From positions 13,500,459 to 13,564,458 of the forward strand of contig CM019703.1 of assembly GCA_009760885.1 (NCBI GenBank): a DNA stretch of 64,000 nucleotides, given 5' to 3'. Of the stretch, positions 10,134 to 21,194 are shown piece after piece. Under the pieces are notes generated by a model. That model worked only from the letters and a program-made list of their open reading frames with translations. It was not told where the DNA came from and ran no database searches. How positions within the stretch are numbered: the first letter of the stretch is position 1; every line of letters begins with the position of its first letter. The position numbers were made by a program, and so were the translations under genes. This stretch comes from Achatina immaculata (taxonomy: Eukaryota; Mollusca; Gastropoda; Stylommatophora; Achatinidae).

Positions 10134-10705
10134 GTCAGGATGTGCGGTTTGGAGTTAGGATGTGTAATTACGAGTCAGGATGTGCAATTACGAGTCAGTA
10201 TGTGCAGTTACGAGTCAAGATGTGCAGTTACTAATCAGGATGTGCAGATAAGAGTCAGGATGTGCAGTTAAGAGTCAGGATGTGCAGTTACGAATCAGGA
10301 TGTGCAGTTAAGAATCAGGATGTGCAGTTACTAGTCAGGATGTGCAGTTAAGAGTCAGGATGTGCAGTTAAGAGTCAGGATGTGCAGTTAAGAATCAGGA
10401 TGTGCAGTTAAGAATCAGGATGTGCAGTTAAGAATCAGGATGTGCAGTTAAGAATCAGGATGTGCAGTTAAGAATCAGGATGTGCAGTTAAGAATCAGGA
10501 TGTGCAGTTAAGAATCAGGATGTGCAGTAACGAATCAGGATGTGCAGTTAAGAGCCAGAATGTGCAGTTAAGATTCAGGATGTGCAGTTAAGAATCAGGA
10601 TGTGCAGTTAAGAGTCAGGATGTGCAGTTAAGAGTCAGGATATGCAGTTACGAATCAGAATATGCAGTTAAGAATCAGGATGTGCAGTTACTAGTCACGA
10701 TGTAT
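10134..10705 (+). repeat. 20-bp minisatellite, about 28 copies
   Basis: Unit TCAGGATGTGCAGTTAAGAA, strictly 20 bp, with K/R-type single-base variants. The central copies (10384-10510) are nearly identical and the edges are more diverged. Confidence 0.97.
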
Positions 10706-11084
10706 GCTGCCATGAAAGGGGATAAAACATCATGCCTGACAGGAAATGAAAGGACATAAATAGTGATGTAATAAATTATGTGTAATAAAGCAACTGAAAT
10801 TGTTACAACTACCAAGAATGCGAAAATTTCCACTCAACTGTTGTGTTAAGCAAAAGAAGGATATTTTATGACGCACGCACTGCTGCTGTTTCTTAAGTCT
10901 CTGAGATAATTTCTCTTCTACAGCCAGTGCCAAAAATTATCTCCGTTCCACACAACCCGCCTCAGAAAGATTTGATATGTTTACACACCACAGACAATAA
11001 ATAATACAGACCTACGTGCCTAGTGTGAACCAGAAGATATGCATGCCATAACTGCAAAAGAAAAAGAAAGCAAACTGGAAGTAG
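10706..11084. other. no gene seen
   Basis: No transposon motif. A possible minus-strand microexon at about 10880-10921 is described in the findings. Confidence 0.35.
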
Positions 11085-11315
11085 ATTTGTCATGTGTTCC
11101 AAAGAAACATCGCTAAAACAGCCGTGCAACGGTCACTCGAGGGAGCAAAAAAAAAAAAAGAGAGTACGACCCAAGGATATCTGGCGGAGAACTATAGAAG
11201 CGGAAATGAATAATATTTAGCACAGCTGGGGTACTGGCTGCAGACTCGTGAGAGCTCGAAAGAAGTTATTGCTGCCCTGCAAGACGCCACAGAGAGTACT
11301 AGGCGATGATTGTTT
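11085..11315 (+). pseudogene. LINE 3'-end fragment
   Basis: Short piece of the C-terminus of a non-LTR retrotransposon protein: KTAVQRSLEGA, a poly-A tract, then RPKDIWRRTIEAEMNNI followed, after a frameshift, by a degraded basic tail. The R-P-K-D-x-W-R-R-T signature is common to RTE/Jockey-like C-termini. Nothing upstream belongs to the element, so it is strongly 5'-truncated. Confidence 0.6.
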
Positions 11316-11627
11316 AGCCGATTGACGACCAACTACATGGATGGAGTCAGTGCCAAATTGATCCTAGACACTACTCTTGCACTGATAATTCATTTTAGAT
11401 CTGATAGAACTGATAGAACAGTGCTTACACTTGCCGATGAACACAGAGCAACGTACTAGCATTAGTAGAAACAGTAAACAAGTTCGTAGAAATAGAAAAC
11501 AATGAGGCTTTCTCACAGTATAGTAACAGTATAGTAACAGAACACAGTATTGCATGGATAGACCTCAGAAAAAAAATCATATACAAAGTATTGACGTGAG
11601 AGAAAGAAAAATAATCCAGAGTGTGCG

Positions 11628-11755
11628 AGATAGCTAAGTTGATAAATGCCCTGTTCTCTCGTGGCTCGTCCTACCGGAGTCCGTGGTTCAAGTTCCGGGT
11701 AATTCTCTTGTCAGTTTTCCTTCTCTCACACTTAAAAGTGCTTTGTTTATGATTT
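11628..11755 (+). mobile_element. tRNA-like SINE fragment
   Basis: An A-box-like GATAGCTAAGTTGAT (from about 11639) and B-box GGTTCAAGTTCC (about 11686) are at SINE-like spacing. The sequence between them (CTCTCGTGGCT) and after them (CTTCTCTCACAC) is shared with 48455-48580. Upstream bases (GACGTGAGAGAAAGA at 11593) resemble the unit of the minisatellite at 61076. Confidence 0.55.
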
Positions 11756-12210
11756 TTAAAAAGAGGATTAACTATGCAATAACGTGTTCTATTACTTTTT
11801 TTAAAAAATAAGTAAATTTCATGTTAAAATTATTACTTCAAAACCAGTAAGTAAACATCATGTTAACTTCATGCGTTAAAAAAATGAACCAGGTAATTCT
11901 AAAGCCCAATTTAAAAATAGCAATAGTCAAAGATTTCGCGTATTATCTTATTTTTATTTGCTATTAACGAAACCACACGAAGTCTACATCTGAATGTTAT
12001 CTTAATCCTATTTGTTCACCTTAATCTTGTTTTATTTCTTATTCATCGTGACCGATTCCTCCTGACTTGAGGCCAGTAATCAAAGACATCTGGGTTTTCC
12101 ACAAGAACAACCGAATGACGCGCGCAGTAACATTAAACATGATTCTCTTTACACACTTGTGCTAAAACAGTCTTTACTAAGCTTTCGTTTAGTACTCATG
12201 TCACATTCCC
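11756..12210. other. no gene seen
   Basis: AT-rich sequence with no motif or repeat I can name. Confidence 0.4.
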
Positions 12211-12211
12211 A

Positions 12212-12840
12212 TTCATCATCATCAGGTGCCGTGCCCACTAGCGTTGGCTGTTATTCTTCTCCAGGGTACATGATCCTTAATGCAGGCCATCAGCTCAGTT
12301 GGTGATCTCCTCTCATACTATCTTGTCAGACTGTCCAGTATCATTTCTCTTGGTCTTCCCCTGGCTCTTTTTTCCCCTCTATTTTTTCCTGTTATTACAA
12401 TATTTTCAATGCACTCTCTTCTCATTGCATGTCCTATGAAAGTATATTATCTCTCTTAATTTTTTGACAAGATTTTTTGTCTCTCTAGGTCTTCTGATAC
12501 ATTCTTCATTAGTTATTTTTGCTGTCCAGGTAATTCGCAACATTCTTCTAATAAACCACATTTCTATTACTTCCACTGATTTTTGTGCAGACCTGCCTAT
12601 TATCCATGATTCACTTCCATATAATTAGGTTCAATATATCATTTTAGGACTCGTTTTCTAGCATATATTGACAAGGATATGTTGCATAATATGTTTCTCA
12701 TTCTCTGAAATGCAGTCTTAATTTCTGTTGTGCATTTCCCATCTGAAGTTATTACTGCTCCAAGGTATTTGAATTTCTGCACCTGATTTAGAATAGTTTC
12801 ATTAAATTTTATACTGTATTTTGGTGCACTTCACATTACT
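12212..12840 (-). pseudogene. LINE family C 3' fragment
   Basis: Minus-strand 5'-truncated copy of the family best seen at 34765-36490. From 12840 down it encodes the post-reverse-transcriptase region with several frameshifts. The 3' tail is (GAT)n, seen as ATCATCATCA at 12217. The AAATGCAGTC and GTCCAGGTAATTCGCAAC segments match the longer copy closely. Confidence 0.88.
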
Positions 12841-13260
12841 TCGTAGCTAATATCTTACCTGATAAAATAACCGAGTATCTTCAGCAGAACCACTTACCCA
12901 TCATCGCTCGCTTCATCTTCTCCTTCCATCTAACCTTCCAACAGACTAACTTTTCAATAACTCAACATCAAACATATTTTTCCCTTTTTTTAGTTTAAAC
13001 GCTGATTCATAAAACGATTCTATGTAAAAAGAACTATCAAATTAATATTATGTGTATAACAATGTGCTAAATATATACTTATATATCTACTTCCTTTCTG
13101 TTGTTAGGATATAGACTGGCAGCATCTGTTGTGAAAGATGCGATTTGGTGCGCATTTATGAAAGCATGAAGAAGGCGGGAAGTGTTTGTGGTGTCGCTGT
13201 TTTTAATATTTTTCCGATGTTTGTAGAAATTATAAATTTATCAGAAATAAGAGCTTTATT
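12841..13260. other. no gene seen
   Basis: AT-rich spacer between two fragments of LINE family C in opposite orientation. Confidence 0.4.
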
Positions 13261-13261
13261 A

Positions 13262-13637
13262 GAAATAACATTTATTAGAAGAATGTTGCAAATCCCCTGG
13301 ACAGCAAAAATAACTAATGGGGAATGTATGAGAAGAGCTGGAGAGACAAAAAAATCTTGTAAAAAAAAAAGAAATAAAATAAAAGAGAGAGGCAATATAC
13401 TTTCGTATGACATGCAGTGAGAAGAGGGGGCATTGAAAATGTTGTAACAACAGGAAAAACAGAGGGAAGAAGAGCCAGGGTAAGACTGAGAGAAATGATA
13501 CTGGGCAGTCTGACGAGATGGTGTGAGAGGAGATCACCAACAGAGCTATTGGCCTGTATGAAGGATCGTGTACTCTGGAGAAGCATAATAGCCAGTGCCA
13601 GTCGGCACAGTAACAGATAATGATGATGATGATGATG
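13262..13637 (+). pseudogene. LINE family C 3' fragment
   Basis: Plus-strand copy of the C-terminal part: FIRRMLQIPWTAKITN then CMRRAGETKKSC, with an A-tract frameshift, then a broken AFIGHAMRR-type segment. It ends in a (GAT)n tail at 13618-13637. It forms an inverted pair with the copy at 12212-12840, about 420 bases apart. Confidence 0.88.
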
Positions 13638-13904
13638 TTGTGAACGACTTATTCCCGCACTACAGTCGGCCCTCACATTTGTTGTTGTTGTTTTTGTTGT
13701 TGTCCTTGGTTTGAGGTTAACCACCGCAAGAACTTCCTAAGATCATGGTAGTTCTATGCAGTCTTGTAGAGCATGGATTAAACGCCTCGCGGAGAGAACC
13801 CACACCAGAGGCTGAGACCAACAGATCTTCATCTTGTCCTGTCACGTTACTGGGCACCTCAAGAACCCCGTCTCGTGGCCAGGATCAACAACTCATTCAC
13901 TTGT
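13638..13904. other. unassigned, (TTG)n tract
   Basis: Contains a (TTG)n-like stretch at 13679-13705. Otherwise no feature is supported. Confidence 0.35.
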
Positions 13905-14250
13905 CTTGTCTTGTACTGTCTCCCTGTAACTGCGAGCTGGTGTTCTTTGCAGCCGATGCTATGGAGGTGTTGAGGCACAGTATCGTATCGGCGTGGGAGC
14001 TGGTTATGACATCTACTTTTTCAGTCCCAGAGTACAGCTAAAAAAAACTGGGGGTGTGCAATGCTTCTTTAGCAGACTCCACCACCATGGGGAGTATGGT
14101 GATCCCTGCCTCCGTTAGCCGGGCTAAGCCTGTTACTGGGGGTGCCAACGGAGAGGTGGGACAGGGTCTTGGTCAGCTATGGTTCACTAACCTTGACGCT
14201 GGCATATCAGCTATAGGTCGCTGATTGTCCAATCGGACAGCGTCTTCACA
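13905..14250 (-). mobile_element. R retroposon copy
   Basis: One of five copies of an unclassified dispersed repeat of about 330 bp, named R here. Oriented by its tail it runs on the minus strand: a (GACAA)n-like tail appears as CTTGTCTTGTCTTG at 13900-13914. Shared blocks include GAGCTGGTGTTCTTTGCAGC near the tail and GACAGGGTCTTGGTCAGC at the other end. Other copies lie at 31005, 47755, 52675 and 63060. No protein is encoded. Confidence 0.75.
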
Positions 14251-14487
14251 CCCCCACCTCCTCCTCCTCCCCCAACTCATCCACATGATCATATAGTCAA
14301 CGTTCACATCGCTACTTGCCTAAACGTGTGTTGCAGTAAGACCTGAACAACCAAGACACGCCTAGCAACCCATATACAGCTATTATCTCTTATGGAGAGA
14401 GTCACTCCATTCCATAGATTCAAAAGATCTTTATATGGTGTTTTTCCAAACCCCTCTTTTTAAGTTCACCGATGCTGCTTACAAATA

Positions 14488-15085
14488 CTGCTTAGAGTTA
14501 TCTACCACAGCTTTTCTTTACGATGTCTCCCAACTTCTTAGAATTATCTATCACAGCTTTTTTTTTTTACGATGTCTCTCAACTTCTTAGAGTTATCTAC
14601 CACAGTTTTTTCTACGATGCCTTCCAACTTCTTAGAGTTATCTACCACAGTTTTTTTTTTTTACGATGTCTCTCAACTTCTTAGAGTTATCTACCACAGT
14701 TTTTTCTACGATGCCTTCCAACTTCTTAGAGTTATCTACCACAGTTTTTTTTTTTTACGATGTCTCTCAACTTCTTAGAGTTATCTACCACAGTTTTTTC
14801 TACGATGCCTTCCAACTTCTTAGAGTTATCTACCACAGTTTTTTTTTTACGATGTCTTTCAACTTCTTAGAGTTATCTACCACAGTTTTTTCTACAATGC
14901 CTTCCAATTTCTTAGAGTTATCTACCACAGCTTTTTCTACGATGCTTTCCAACTTCTTAGAGTTATCTACCATAGTTTTTTTTTACAATGCCTTCCAACT
15001 TCTTACAGTTATCTACAACAGTTTTTTCTACGATGCCTTCGAACTTCTTAGAGTTTTCTACCACAGTTTTTTTTTTAACGATGCC
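14488..15085 (+). repeat. composite 42/48-bp minisatellite
   Basis: Units of about 42 and 48 bp alternate, giving a higher-order unit of about 90 bp. Each has CAACTTCTTAGAGTTATCTA then CCACAG, followed by a T tract of variable length and ACGATG. The 156-codon frame across it is a repeat artefact. Confidence 0.95.
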
Positions 15086-15481
15086 TCCTCCTCCACGGTG
15101 GTGAGGTGCCTTTGCACGGTTGCAATTTTTTTTTAAACCAGTGGCCGAGGTTTTGTTTTTCATTTACGTGTCGGTTACCAAGTTTTATGATTCTTCTCAG
15201 GGTTGCCAACTTTATATCTAGAAGTGCCGAAAATATGTTTAGAAGTATGTAGATTGAAAAAAACAAACAATTATCTAAAAATTATATAGGAAATATTTTA
15301 TTGTTTAAAATAATATATCAATGAAAATTAATGAGCAATTTTAATTAAAAGTAATGTTAACGTTGCATTAATGATGACAATTATCTGATCAAGTCACACA
15401 AACCTTGAATATCATCATCATCATCATCATGTGTATTTGAGGGGGCCAGGTTAATAAGAATGATGCAGAGACTTTATATCC

Positions 15482-15485
<4 letters not shown>

Positions 15486-15526
<41 letters not shown>
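15486..15526. repeat. (TA)n microsatellite
   Basis: About 20 TA units following GTGTGTG, within the hAT element. Confidence 0.9.
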
Positions 15527-15528
<2 letters not shown>

Positions 15529-15559
15529 TGGATGTGCAGCCATTACTTTCATATCTTTT

Positions 15560-16125
15560 ATACCTTTGAGGGGAAACTTAAAAAGAGCAGTGGCCGTTTC
15601 CCCGTGTTTTCATAAGCTGAATGTGATCAACAAAATAGAGGAAGAAGTTCTCAGTTAATTTTACGTCTCAGTTTAGATTTGACCAGATTCATGGTTCTGG
15701 AAAAAACTCAGTGTCATCATTTGAATGTGGACGTGATAGAGCTAGGATAAAACACTTGCGCAAAGCTCTTAACACATGGATTATCTCCCCCTGACAACTC
15801 TGTGCTGTTTTACTTCCGTATCTTGTTTATTTGTCCAGTCAGCCATTTTGTTTCTTGTTAACTTCTTGTAATTCTGCTTTAGTGACTGAGTTTTCAGATG
15901 CAATTAAATATTCCATTACTTTACATATTGAAGAGATGTCCTTCGTTGATTGCAGAATATTATTTACAGAGAAGAGTGATATATATCTCAATATGTCCAC
16001 ATTCTCAGAAAGTCTCTACCTGCACTGTTTAAAATGTCACGAGAAAATCTTGACACTGATCTCGTCTCCTCACCTTTTTAATATATTAACTACTTCGATT
16101 TGTAACTCTTTCGTTTCTGAATAGG
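15560..16125 (-). pseudogene. hAT transposase C-terminal relic
   Basis: Minus-strand translation gives, in order, ENVDILRYISLF, SICKVMEYLIASE, then LALSRPHSNDDTE and, after a frameshift, FSRTMNLVKSKLRRKIN. The last two correspond to the conserved hAT C-terminal dimerisation motif, which usually reads like PHSNAD..RVFS.MN..K.K.RN. Several stops and at least two frameshifts break it. The N-terminal BED finger and catalytic centre are not recognisable upstream; the region 17915-19560 may hold their decayed remains. Confidence 0.6.
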
Positions 16126-16493
16126 ATCATTAGCCGAAATATTATTTTTTGTGTAAATTTTAGAATCTCCAGTCTTCATAGGAGACACTCAGAGAAGATG
16201 TAACATTGCAAAAAAAGCAAATAATGACTTATACAGGCTCCGGCATAAAGCGCTCCTGGATTTGAAAAATTGAAAATAAATTAAGCGGCATATATATAAT
16301 GAAGCTAAGAAAAGTGGGTAATTTTATTATTATTGACAATCATATTCAGGTTTTGAAAATTACACGGGTTAGATGCCTGCCATTGCATTTGATATATTCA
16401 GCCAGGTGTAAACTTAGCGGGTGCTTAAGTTACAATTGGGGATGAAATAGGACAGATAAAAGGGATGGCGACTGCAGTAAAACTGGTTGAAAT

Positions 16494-16836
16494 AAATAAG
16501 GTAGATAGAGGTGTATGGTGCAGTTTTACAAAGTGAGGGAGGGAGTGAGTATGGTGAGAAAAAACAAATAGAAAGTATGAGAATGTATAAATGAAAAATA
16601 TACAACATCCGATATTTCGACGTGAGCCTTATTCGAGGATACATATAAAACAAGACAAAAACATGAAGAACTTATCTGAAATGTCTTCCTCCGAGTCAGG
16701 ACAGAAAAGTGTGTAGTAGAAGAGAGAAGGAAAGACCACGCTGCCTCTGAACAAAAGATGCCTGATAGAGCCAATCGTGAAGAAGAGGTGGAGAGAGGGG
16801 AGGAGAACAAGTGGGAGAAAGGGGTAGGGGGAAGGC
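16494..16836 (+). repeat. inverted arm 1 of Penelope-like element
   Basis: About 90-95% identical by eye to the reverse complement of 17580-17914. The sequence contains the phrases GATATTTCGACGTGAGCC and GAACAAAAGATGCCTGATAG. The arms are separated by about 740 bases and could form a large cruciform or fold-back RNA. Confidence 0.92.
16606..16643 (-). ncRNA. degenerate hammerhead-like motif
   Basis: On the minus strand the arm reads ATCCTCGAATAAGGCTCACG then TCGAAATATCGGATG. The pattern GGC-loop-GYC followed by GAAA and a short stem resembles stem II and the 3' core of the hammerhead ribozymes reported in Penelope-like elements. The 5' core (usually CTGATGA) is degenerate here (CGAATAA), so activity is unlikely. 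The inverted copy is at 17773-17807 on the plus strand. Confidence 0.3.
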
Positions 16837-17079
16837 AATAGAAACATGATGGCCGCTAGAGGTGTCGGGGGGGGGGAAGGGGGAGGGAAAAGGGGACGCG
16901 GGGAGATAGTGAATGAAGAATATAAACACCTGCAGGGAGAAAATGTGAAATTGGTATATAGGACAAGACCCTAAAGACACCAATATGTTGGCGGAGAAGA
17001 AAATAAGGTGGTGGTAGGGAGGGGTAGCATGGAGAAAGAAAATAGAGTTAAAAAAAAGGCCAGTGGAAAAATAAAGAAC

Positions 17080-17655
17080 TTACAGAAAGCTGAATACATT
17101 GTTAATTCCAGCTGGGTGGAGACAGCCAGTCTGGAAAATAAGGCGCTGTTCTAGGACCCTCCGAGATCGTACATCAGCAGAACAAGAGCGGATCGCACTG
17201 ACAGAAATGTCCTGTTTACCCCTGTGGTTGCTAAGGCAAAAATGTTTAGCCACAGGTGTCCAGGCCCTCTTAGAAATATCACTGAGATGCTGGCGAAATC
17301 GATCTCCTAACCGTAAGCCAGTCTCACCTATGTACTTCAAACCGCAACGTTTGCGCATGATAGCATAAATAACATTCCGTGAAGTACAGGTGAAACCCTC
17401 CTGAACTGACAACGTGGACTTAGGGAAGGAGATCTGGCTAGCCTCGACAACAAACGGACACGTGTTACAACTACGGCGTCCGCAACGTCTGGTACCGTAA
17501 AACGTGTCATCTGTCTTAAGATGACTACGAATTAAAAGGTCCTTGAGGTTCTTGTCTCGTCTGTAGGCCACCAATGGGGTTTCCCCCACCCCTTTCTCCC
17601 ACTTGTTCTCCTCCCCTCTCTCCACCTTTTCTTCACGATTGGCTCTATCGGACAT
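17080..17655 (-). CDS. Penelope-like GIY-YIG endonuclease
   Basis: Open frame of 191 codons, uninterrupted. From about residue 27 it matches the linker and endonuclease of Penelope-like elements: LVAYRRDKNLKDLLIR, a Cys cluster CGRRSCNTCPF (CxxC-type), then VIYAIMRKRCGLKYIGETG, which is the GIY-YIG pair, followed by RLGDRFRQHLSDI with the catalytic-type Arg and His. It ends near CLHPAGINNVFSFL. The first 26 residues are read antisense from the inverted arm and are not native, so the Met at 17655 is probably not a real start. The reverse transcriptase that normally precedes it is missing. The intact frame suggests a recent insertion. Confidence 0.85.
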   Translation of the reverse strand: MSDRANREEKVERGEENKWEKGVGETPLVAYRRDKNLKDLLIRSHLKTDDTFYGTRRCGRRSCNTCPFVVEASQISFPKSTLSVQEGFTCTSRNVIYAIMRKRCGLKYIGETGLRLGDRFRQHLSDISKRAWTPVAKHFCLSNHRGKQDISVSAIRSCSADVRSRRVLEQRLIFQTGCLHPAGINNVFSFL

Positions 17656-17914
17656 CTTTTGTTCAGAGGCAGCGTGGTCTTTCTTTCTCTCTTCTACTAC
17701 ACACTTTTCTGTCCTGACTCGGAGGAAGACATTTCAGATAAGTTCTTCGTGTTTTTGTCTTGTTTTGTATGTATCCTCGAATAAGGCTCACGCCGAAATA
17801 TCGGATGTTGTATATTTTTCATTTATACATTCTCATACTTTCTATTTGTTTTTTCTCACCTTACTCACTCCCTCCCTCATTTTGTAAAACTGCACCATAC
17901 ACCTCTATCTACCT
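17580..17914 (-). repeat. inverted arm 2 of Penelope-like element
   Basis: Reverse complement of 16494-16836, with the hammerhead-like motif on the plus strand at 17773-17807. Its inner end fuses to the endonuclease frame. Confidence 0.92.
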
Positions 17915-19560
17915 TAGGGATGAATTAGGGAAGCGATATGACCAAAGCCCGCAATCCATGGTCTAATGTACTACCGTACTGTGTGGCCAGGCTCAAAGAT
18001 CTCATACGACCGACAACCCAGGATACACCTCCCCAGGAATACTGTATGCCGGTTAACATCATATTACATATACCACAACGTTTACAGCATCATGCCACAT
18101 ACATTATCATGTCAGCCACTAAATTACATGAACGTTTTATTACTAAAAACTACAAAGATCCTGGTATTCACATGTACATTACATAGCACAGAGCATCCAA
18201 CAAGTATCATAAGATGTTAGCAGGCATGTTATCAGTATACGGCAATACCTCTTAACTAACAAAACTAAAGAACCAGATAACAGAGGCTTGACTATCCTGG
18301 CCTCACCCTTCCCCCCAAATCACAACACGCATTGCCAAGGCACTTATGAATACTGCATCCAGTGCCGCGGACCTACACCACTATCTCTCCAGAATTAAAT
18401 CTATGTGCCAGTGCACTGCTTCATCTCACGGCTACCCTGCTTGGAACTCTCCTCCTCACCTACATGAAAATTCACATATGCTAACGCACTAATAATCTCA
18501 CAGCTCCTGCTGTTGTGCTCTCTCCACGGGCTTCCCGGTGCTACACCACCTCTTGATGCAGTTGCTTCCAGAATCCGTATCTCAAGATACAGATAGAATC
18601 ACATATAATATCCACTTGAATTAACAGCATTATGGCATCTAACACGTGTCATTCAATAGAACAATATTATCATGAATCACCAAGAGAATTCTCCATATTA
18701 TCGTGCATTCCACAAGCACATTCTGCACAATAAACAGATATATGAACACACAGATATCAGGACGGCTGGGGCTAAGTATTCCATATAAAACACAAGCACA
18801 GACGAGACTGAACTTGCCCCAGCATTTGCATGCTCTAACTCTTGTCATTTCCGGCCACGCATTTCTTACAATATTCCCTTTCCTCGTCGGATCACATGAG
18901 AGATGACGCTTCTTCCACGCCGTCGTACACCCGTATGAAATTCGCGTGATTGCACACACTGGAGTCTGGAAAATTCCTGCATGACACCATTTAACATATT
19001 CACAAGGATATTTTGAATGCAGTGTTTGATTCGTACATTTCATTAAAATAATGAACGACACTTCTTAATTAAGCTTCACATTTACCCAGTTAATGAAGCC
19101 AACCATTTCTGTGTACATTATCTTTACGTACCCTTAGTCAAGTTTCGTCTCAGTCATTATATTCTTTAAGTTCCTGCACAATATTCTCAATATTAGGTTT
19201 GTTAAATTCTACAAGTTCAAGGTATTAAGTATGACACTTGAGCAAAGGTCTTTAACTTAGCTGAATAAGTCCCAAATTCGGTCATGCGACAGTGTTGCCA
19301 GTTTACAGTACGTTAAAGAACATAAACATTTACGTATTTATTCACCGTGAAAGGGTTAATTATGGAAGATTTACTCAAAGTTCGTTCCTTTTTTGTTTTG
19401 TTTTGTTTTTGTTATTGTTTCTTTTTGGTGGACTATGATAATATTATCCAGAATTATTTAGATTAATTCAAAATTATCTAGATTTATAGTTAACATTGAG
19501 ATGGCTATTTTCATTATCTAGATGAGACCAATGTTAGATATAAATATAGATATAAAATAT
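17915..19560. other. no gene recognised inside hAT element
   Basis: The minus-strand frame 18639-19061 (140 codons) encodes a Cys- and Trp-containing peptide that I cannot assign. It could be a decayed part of the surrounding hAT transposase. Confidence 0.35.
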
Positions 19561-19589
19561 CTAAATTGGCAACCCTGATTCAGCGGCTT

Positions 19590-20290
19590 TGTTCAGTGCT
19601 TTCTTACATCTTACATCCTTCTCTTGGCGTCAGGCGTCACACAGGGGTGACTGTGTCTAGCCATGAGTCTCTATCCTCGGCGAGGTTCTTAGACTCATCA
19701 AGAGATTTGATGCAAGCCATCTTAGCCTCACTTGTCAGTGTTCTCTGTAGGGTCTCTTGAGGTCGGCCTCATTTTTGTCCCCCCCCCCCCCGATGTTTCC
19801 CATTCGATGGCTTGCTTTGTTATTCTCTAATTGTTGCTTCTCATCACGTGGTCCCACATACGCCCACAATCTTTTCCTGATCCCTGCTGCCGTCTGTTTG
19901 CAGATCTTATCTCTGCTTTAGTTTTGAATTTGTTCCAGAGTATTTTTCTTAGACGTTTGTCTCTAATTCGTCCACTTTACTCTGTATATGTTTTTTGTCT
20001 AGTTTTCACATCATACGTAATTATTGGTATTACTTCTGACTTTAAAATCCTAAGCTTTGTTCTTGTGCTTAGGAGTTTGAATTCCCATATTTTCTCAAGA
20101 TCCTTAAAGGCTAATGCTGCCTTTGCTATTCTGGTTCTAAAATCTTTCGTCGCGTCAACTTCCTTATCTATGTAACTTTATATACATTTTTAAAATGATC
20201 TATTTCTTCTTTTACTGCTTCTTCCAAACATAATTTTTCCTCTAGCGCGATTAGGATCTTCAGTAGTTTGGTCTTTTGATCGATCTCAAC
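19590..20290 (-). pseudogene. LINE family A-like 3' fragment
   Basis: Minus-strand relic with a 3' end (TGTGACGCCTGACGCCAAG then GATGTAAGATGTAAG) that is a diverged version of the family A terminus. Broken frames resemble the family A sequence around GDTRKEVRIRIAKAA and FKSLENIW. Many stops and a poly-C tract at 19781-19791 show it is old. It begins within about 15 bases of the right end of the hAT element. Confidence 0.6.
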
Positions 20291-21190
20291 TACTGTTTTG
20301 CTAACTACTGGGTGCAGAGCATCTGTTTTTTTCTTTGCAGTGCTATTACCCGTTGGGAAATATCTTCAGTTAAAATTTTCTGGCTGAAGAAACTCCTTAA
20401 CAACGCAAGAAGGTTCTTTATTGAAGTTACGACAAATATCATCAGTTTAAATATGTATTTGTTTCCCTGACATCTTGTATTCAGTCTAATTTATTTTAAT
20501 TCACTAGACGGGGTTCAATACTTGTATGAAAGTGTGCATCTCACAGGCAACATTGTGCTCTTCTGAGATCTGCACACTAGACGGCTGCTAATGAACTAAT
20601 GTTAGCACCAGCCTTGCTTGTACGATTAAAGTGTAAATAGACATATTTAACAGAGAAAATCAACAGATCTGATTAAACACATTAATGATTGTGGAAAATG
20701 GAGAAGCATAATGGGCATGACACAGAAAGAAAGAAAGAAAGAAAGAAAAAGAAAGAAAAATATCAAAATGTAATATAAGCCTCTATCAAGAAATAATATA
20801 TCATCGGTCGAGCCTAACCATTAAAATCAATGTTTTATGGCAACACCTCATTACCATTTGTTAAAATATTGAACCAAATTTCTCCAATACCCCCTAGCGG
20901 ACGTTATCAAGCTGACGCAGTGCTCCAGATAAACAATTTACCCTTGACTACAGTTGCCTAACCGTACCTGATTGTGCTTGACTACGGAATGAGAGCTCCA
21001 TTCAGTAATTGTTCTTAATGAAAAAAAAAAAGATCAATAACGTATAAAAGACGTGTTTTAGTTGTCATTGACAACAATCATACAAATAGTATCTATGCGT
21101 GAGAATGGAGTCCGTGGTGGCTTATAAAACTCAGTTTATTTTTAACTTTAAAAAATGTATCAGAGAAGGTGACAACCATGCGAGAAAAAC
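20291..21190. other. no gene seen; (GAAA)n tract
   Basis: Contains a (GAAA)n microsatellite at 20727-20760. No coding or element motif is supported. Confidence 0.4.
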
Positions 21191-21194
21191 AAAC

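Larger units (their letters stand above)
16494..17914 (-). mobile_element. Penelope-like element with inverted arms
   Basis: A 5'-truncated Penelope-like retroelement on the minus strand. It has a GIY-YIG endonuclease coding region (17590 down to 17080), a 3' untranslated part, and two inverted arms of about 340 bp (16494-16836 and 17580-17914). The arms start with the same outer sequence, AGGTAGATAGAGGTGTATGG. The arm at 16494 is the natural 3' pseudo-LTR; that at 17580 is its inverted copy joined to the truncated coding region. Such inverted arrangements are known for Penelope-like elements. No reverse transcriptase domain is left. Confidence 0.8.
15198..19577 (-). mobile_element. hAT element with CAGGGTTGCC ends
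   Basis: The left end reads CAGGGTTGCCAACTTTATAT and the right end, read inward, CAGGGTTGCCAATTTAGATA; this is a clear terminal inverted repeat of hAT type. The 8-mers outside (ATTCTTCT and ATTCAGCG) match at only five of eight places, so the target duplication is weak or decayed. The minus strand carries hAT C-terminal motifs near 15650-16120. A Penelope-like element at 16494-17914 lies inside it. Part of the length is therefore secondary insertion. Confidence 0.7.

Noticed and set aside
10134..10705. Regular repeats as a possible CRISPR array
   Set aside because: The repeats are contiguous 20-bp units without unique spacers, and the genome is eukaryotic; the same applies to all other arrays here.
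17603..17966. Plus-strand frames in the Penelope arm
   Set aside because: They are antisense to the arm and repeated in the other arm; no protein family.
18639..19061. 140-codon minus-strand frame as a host gene
   Set aside because: It lies inside a hAT element, has no splice context and no recognised domain.
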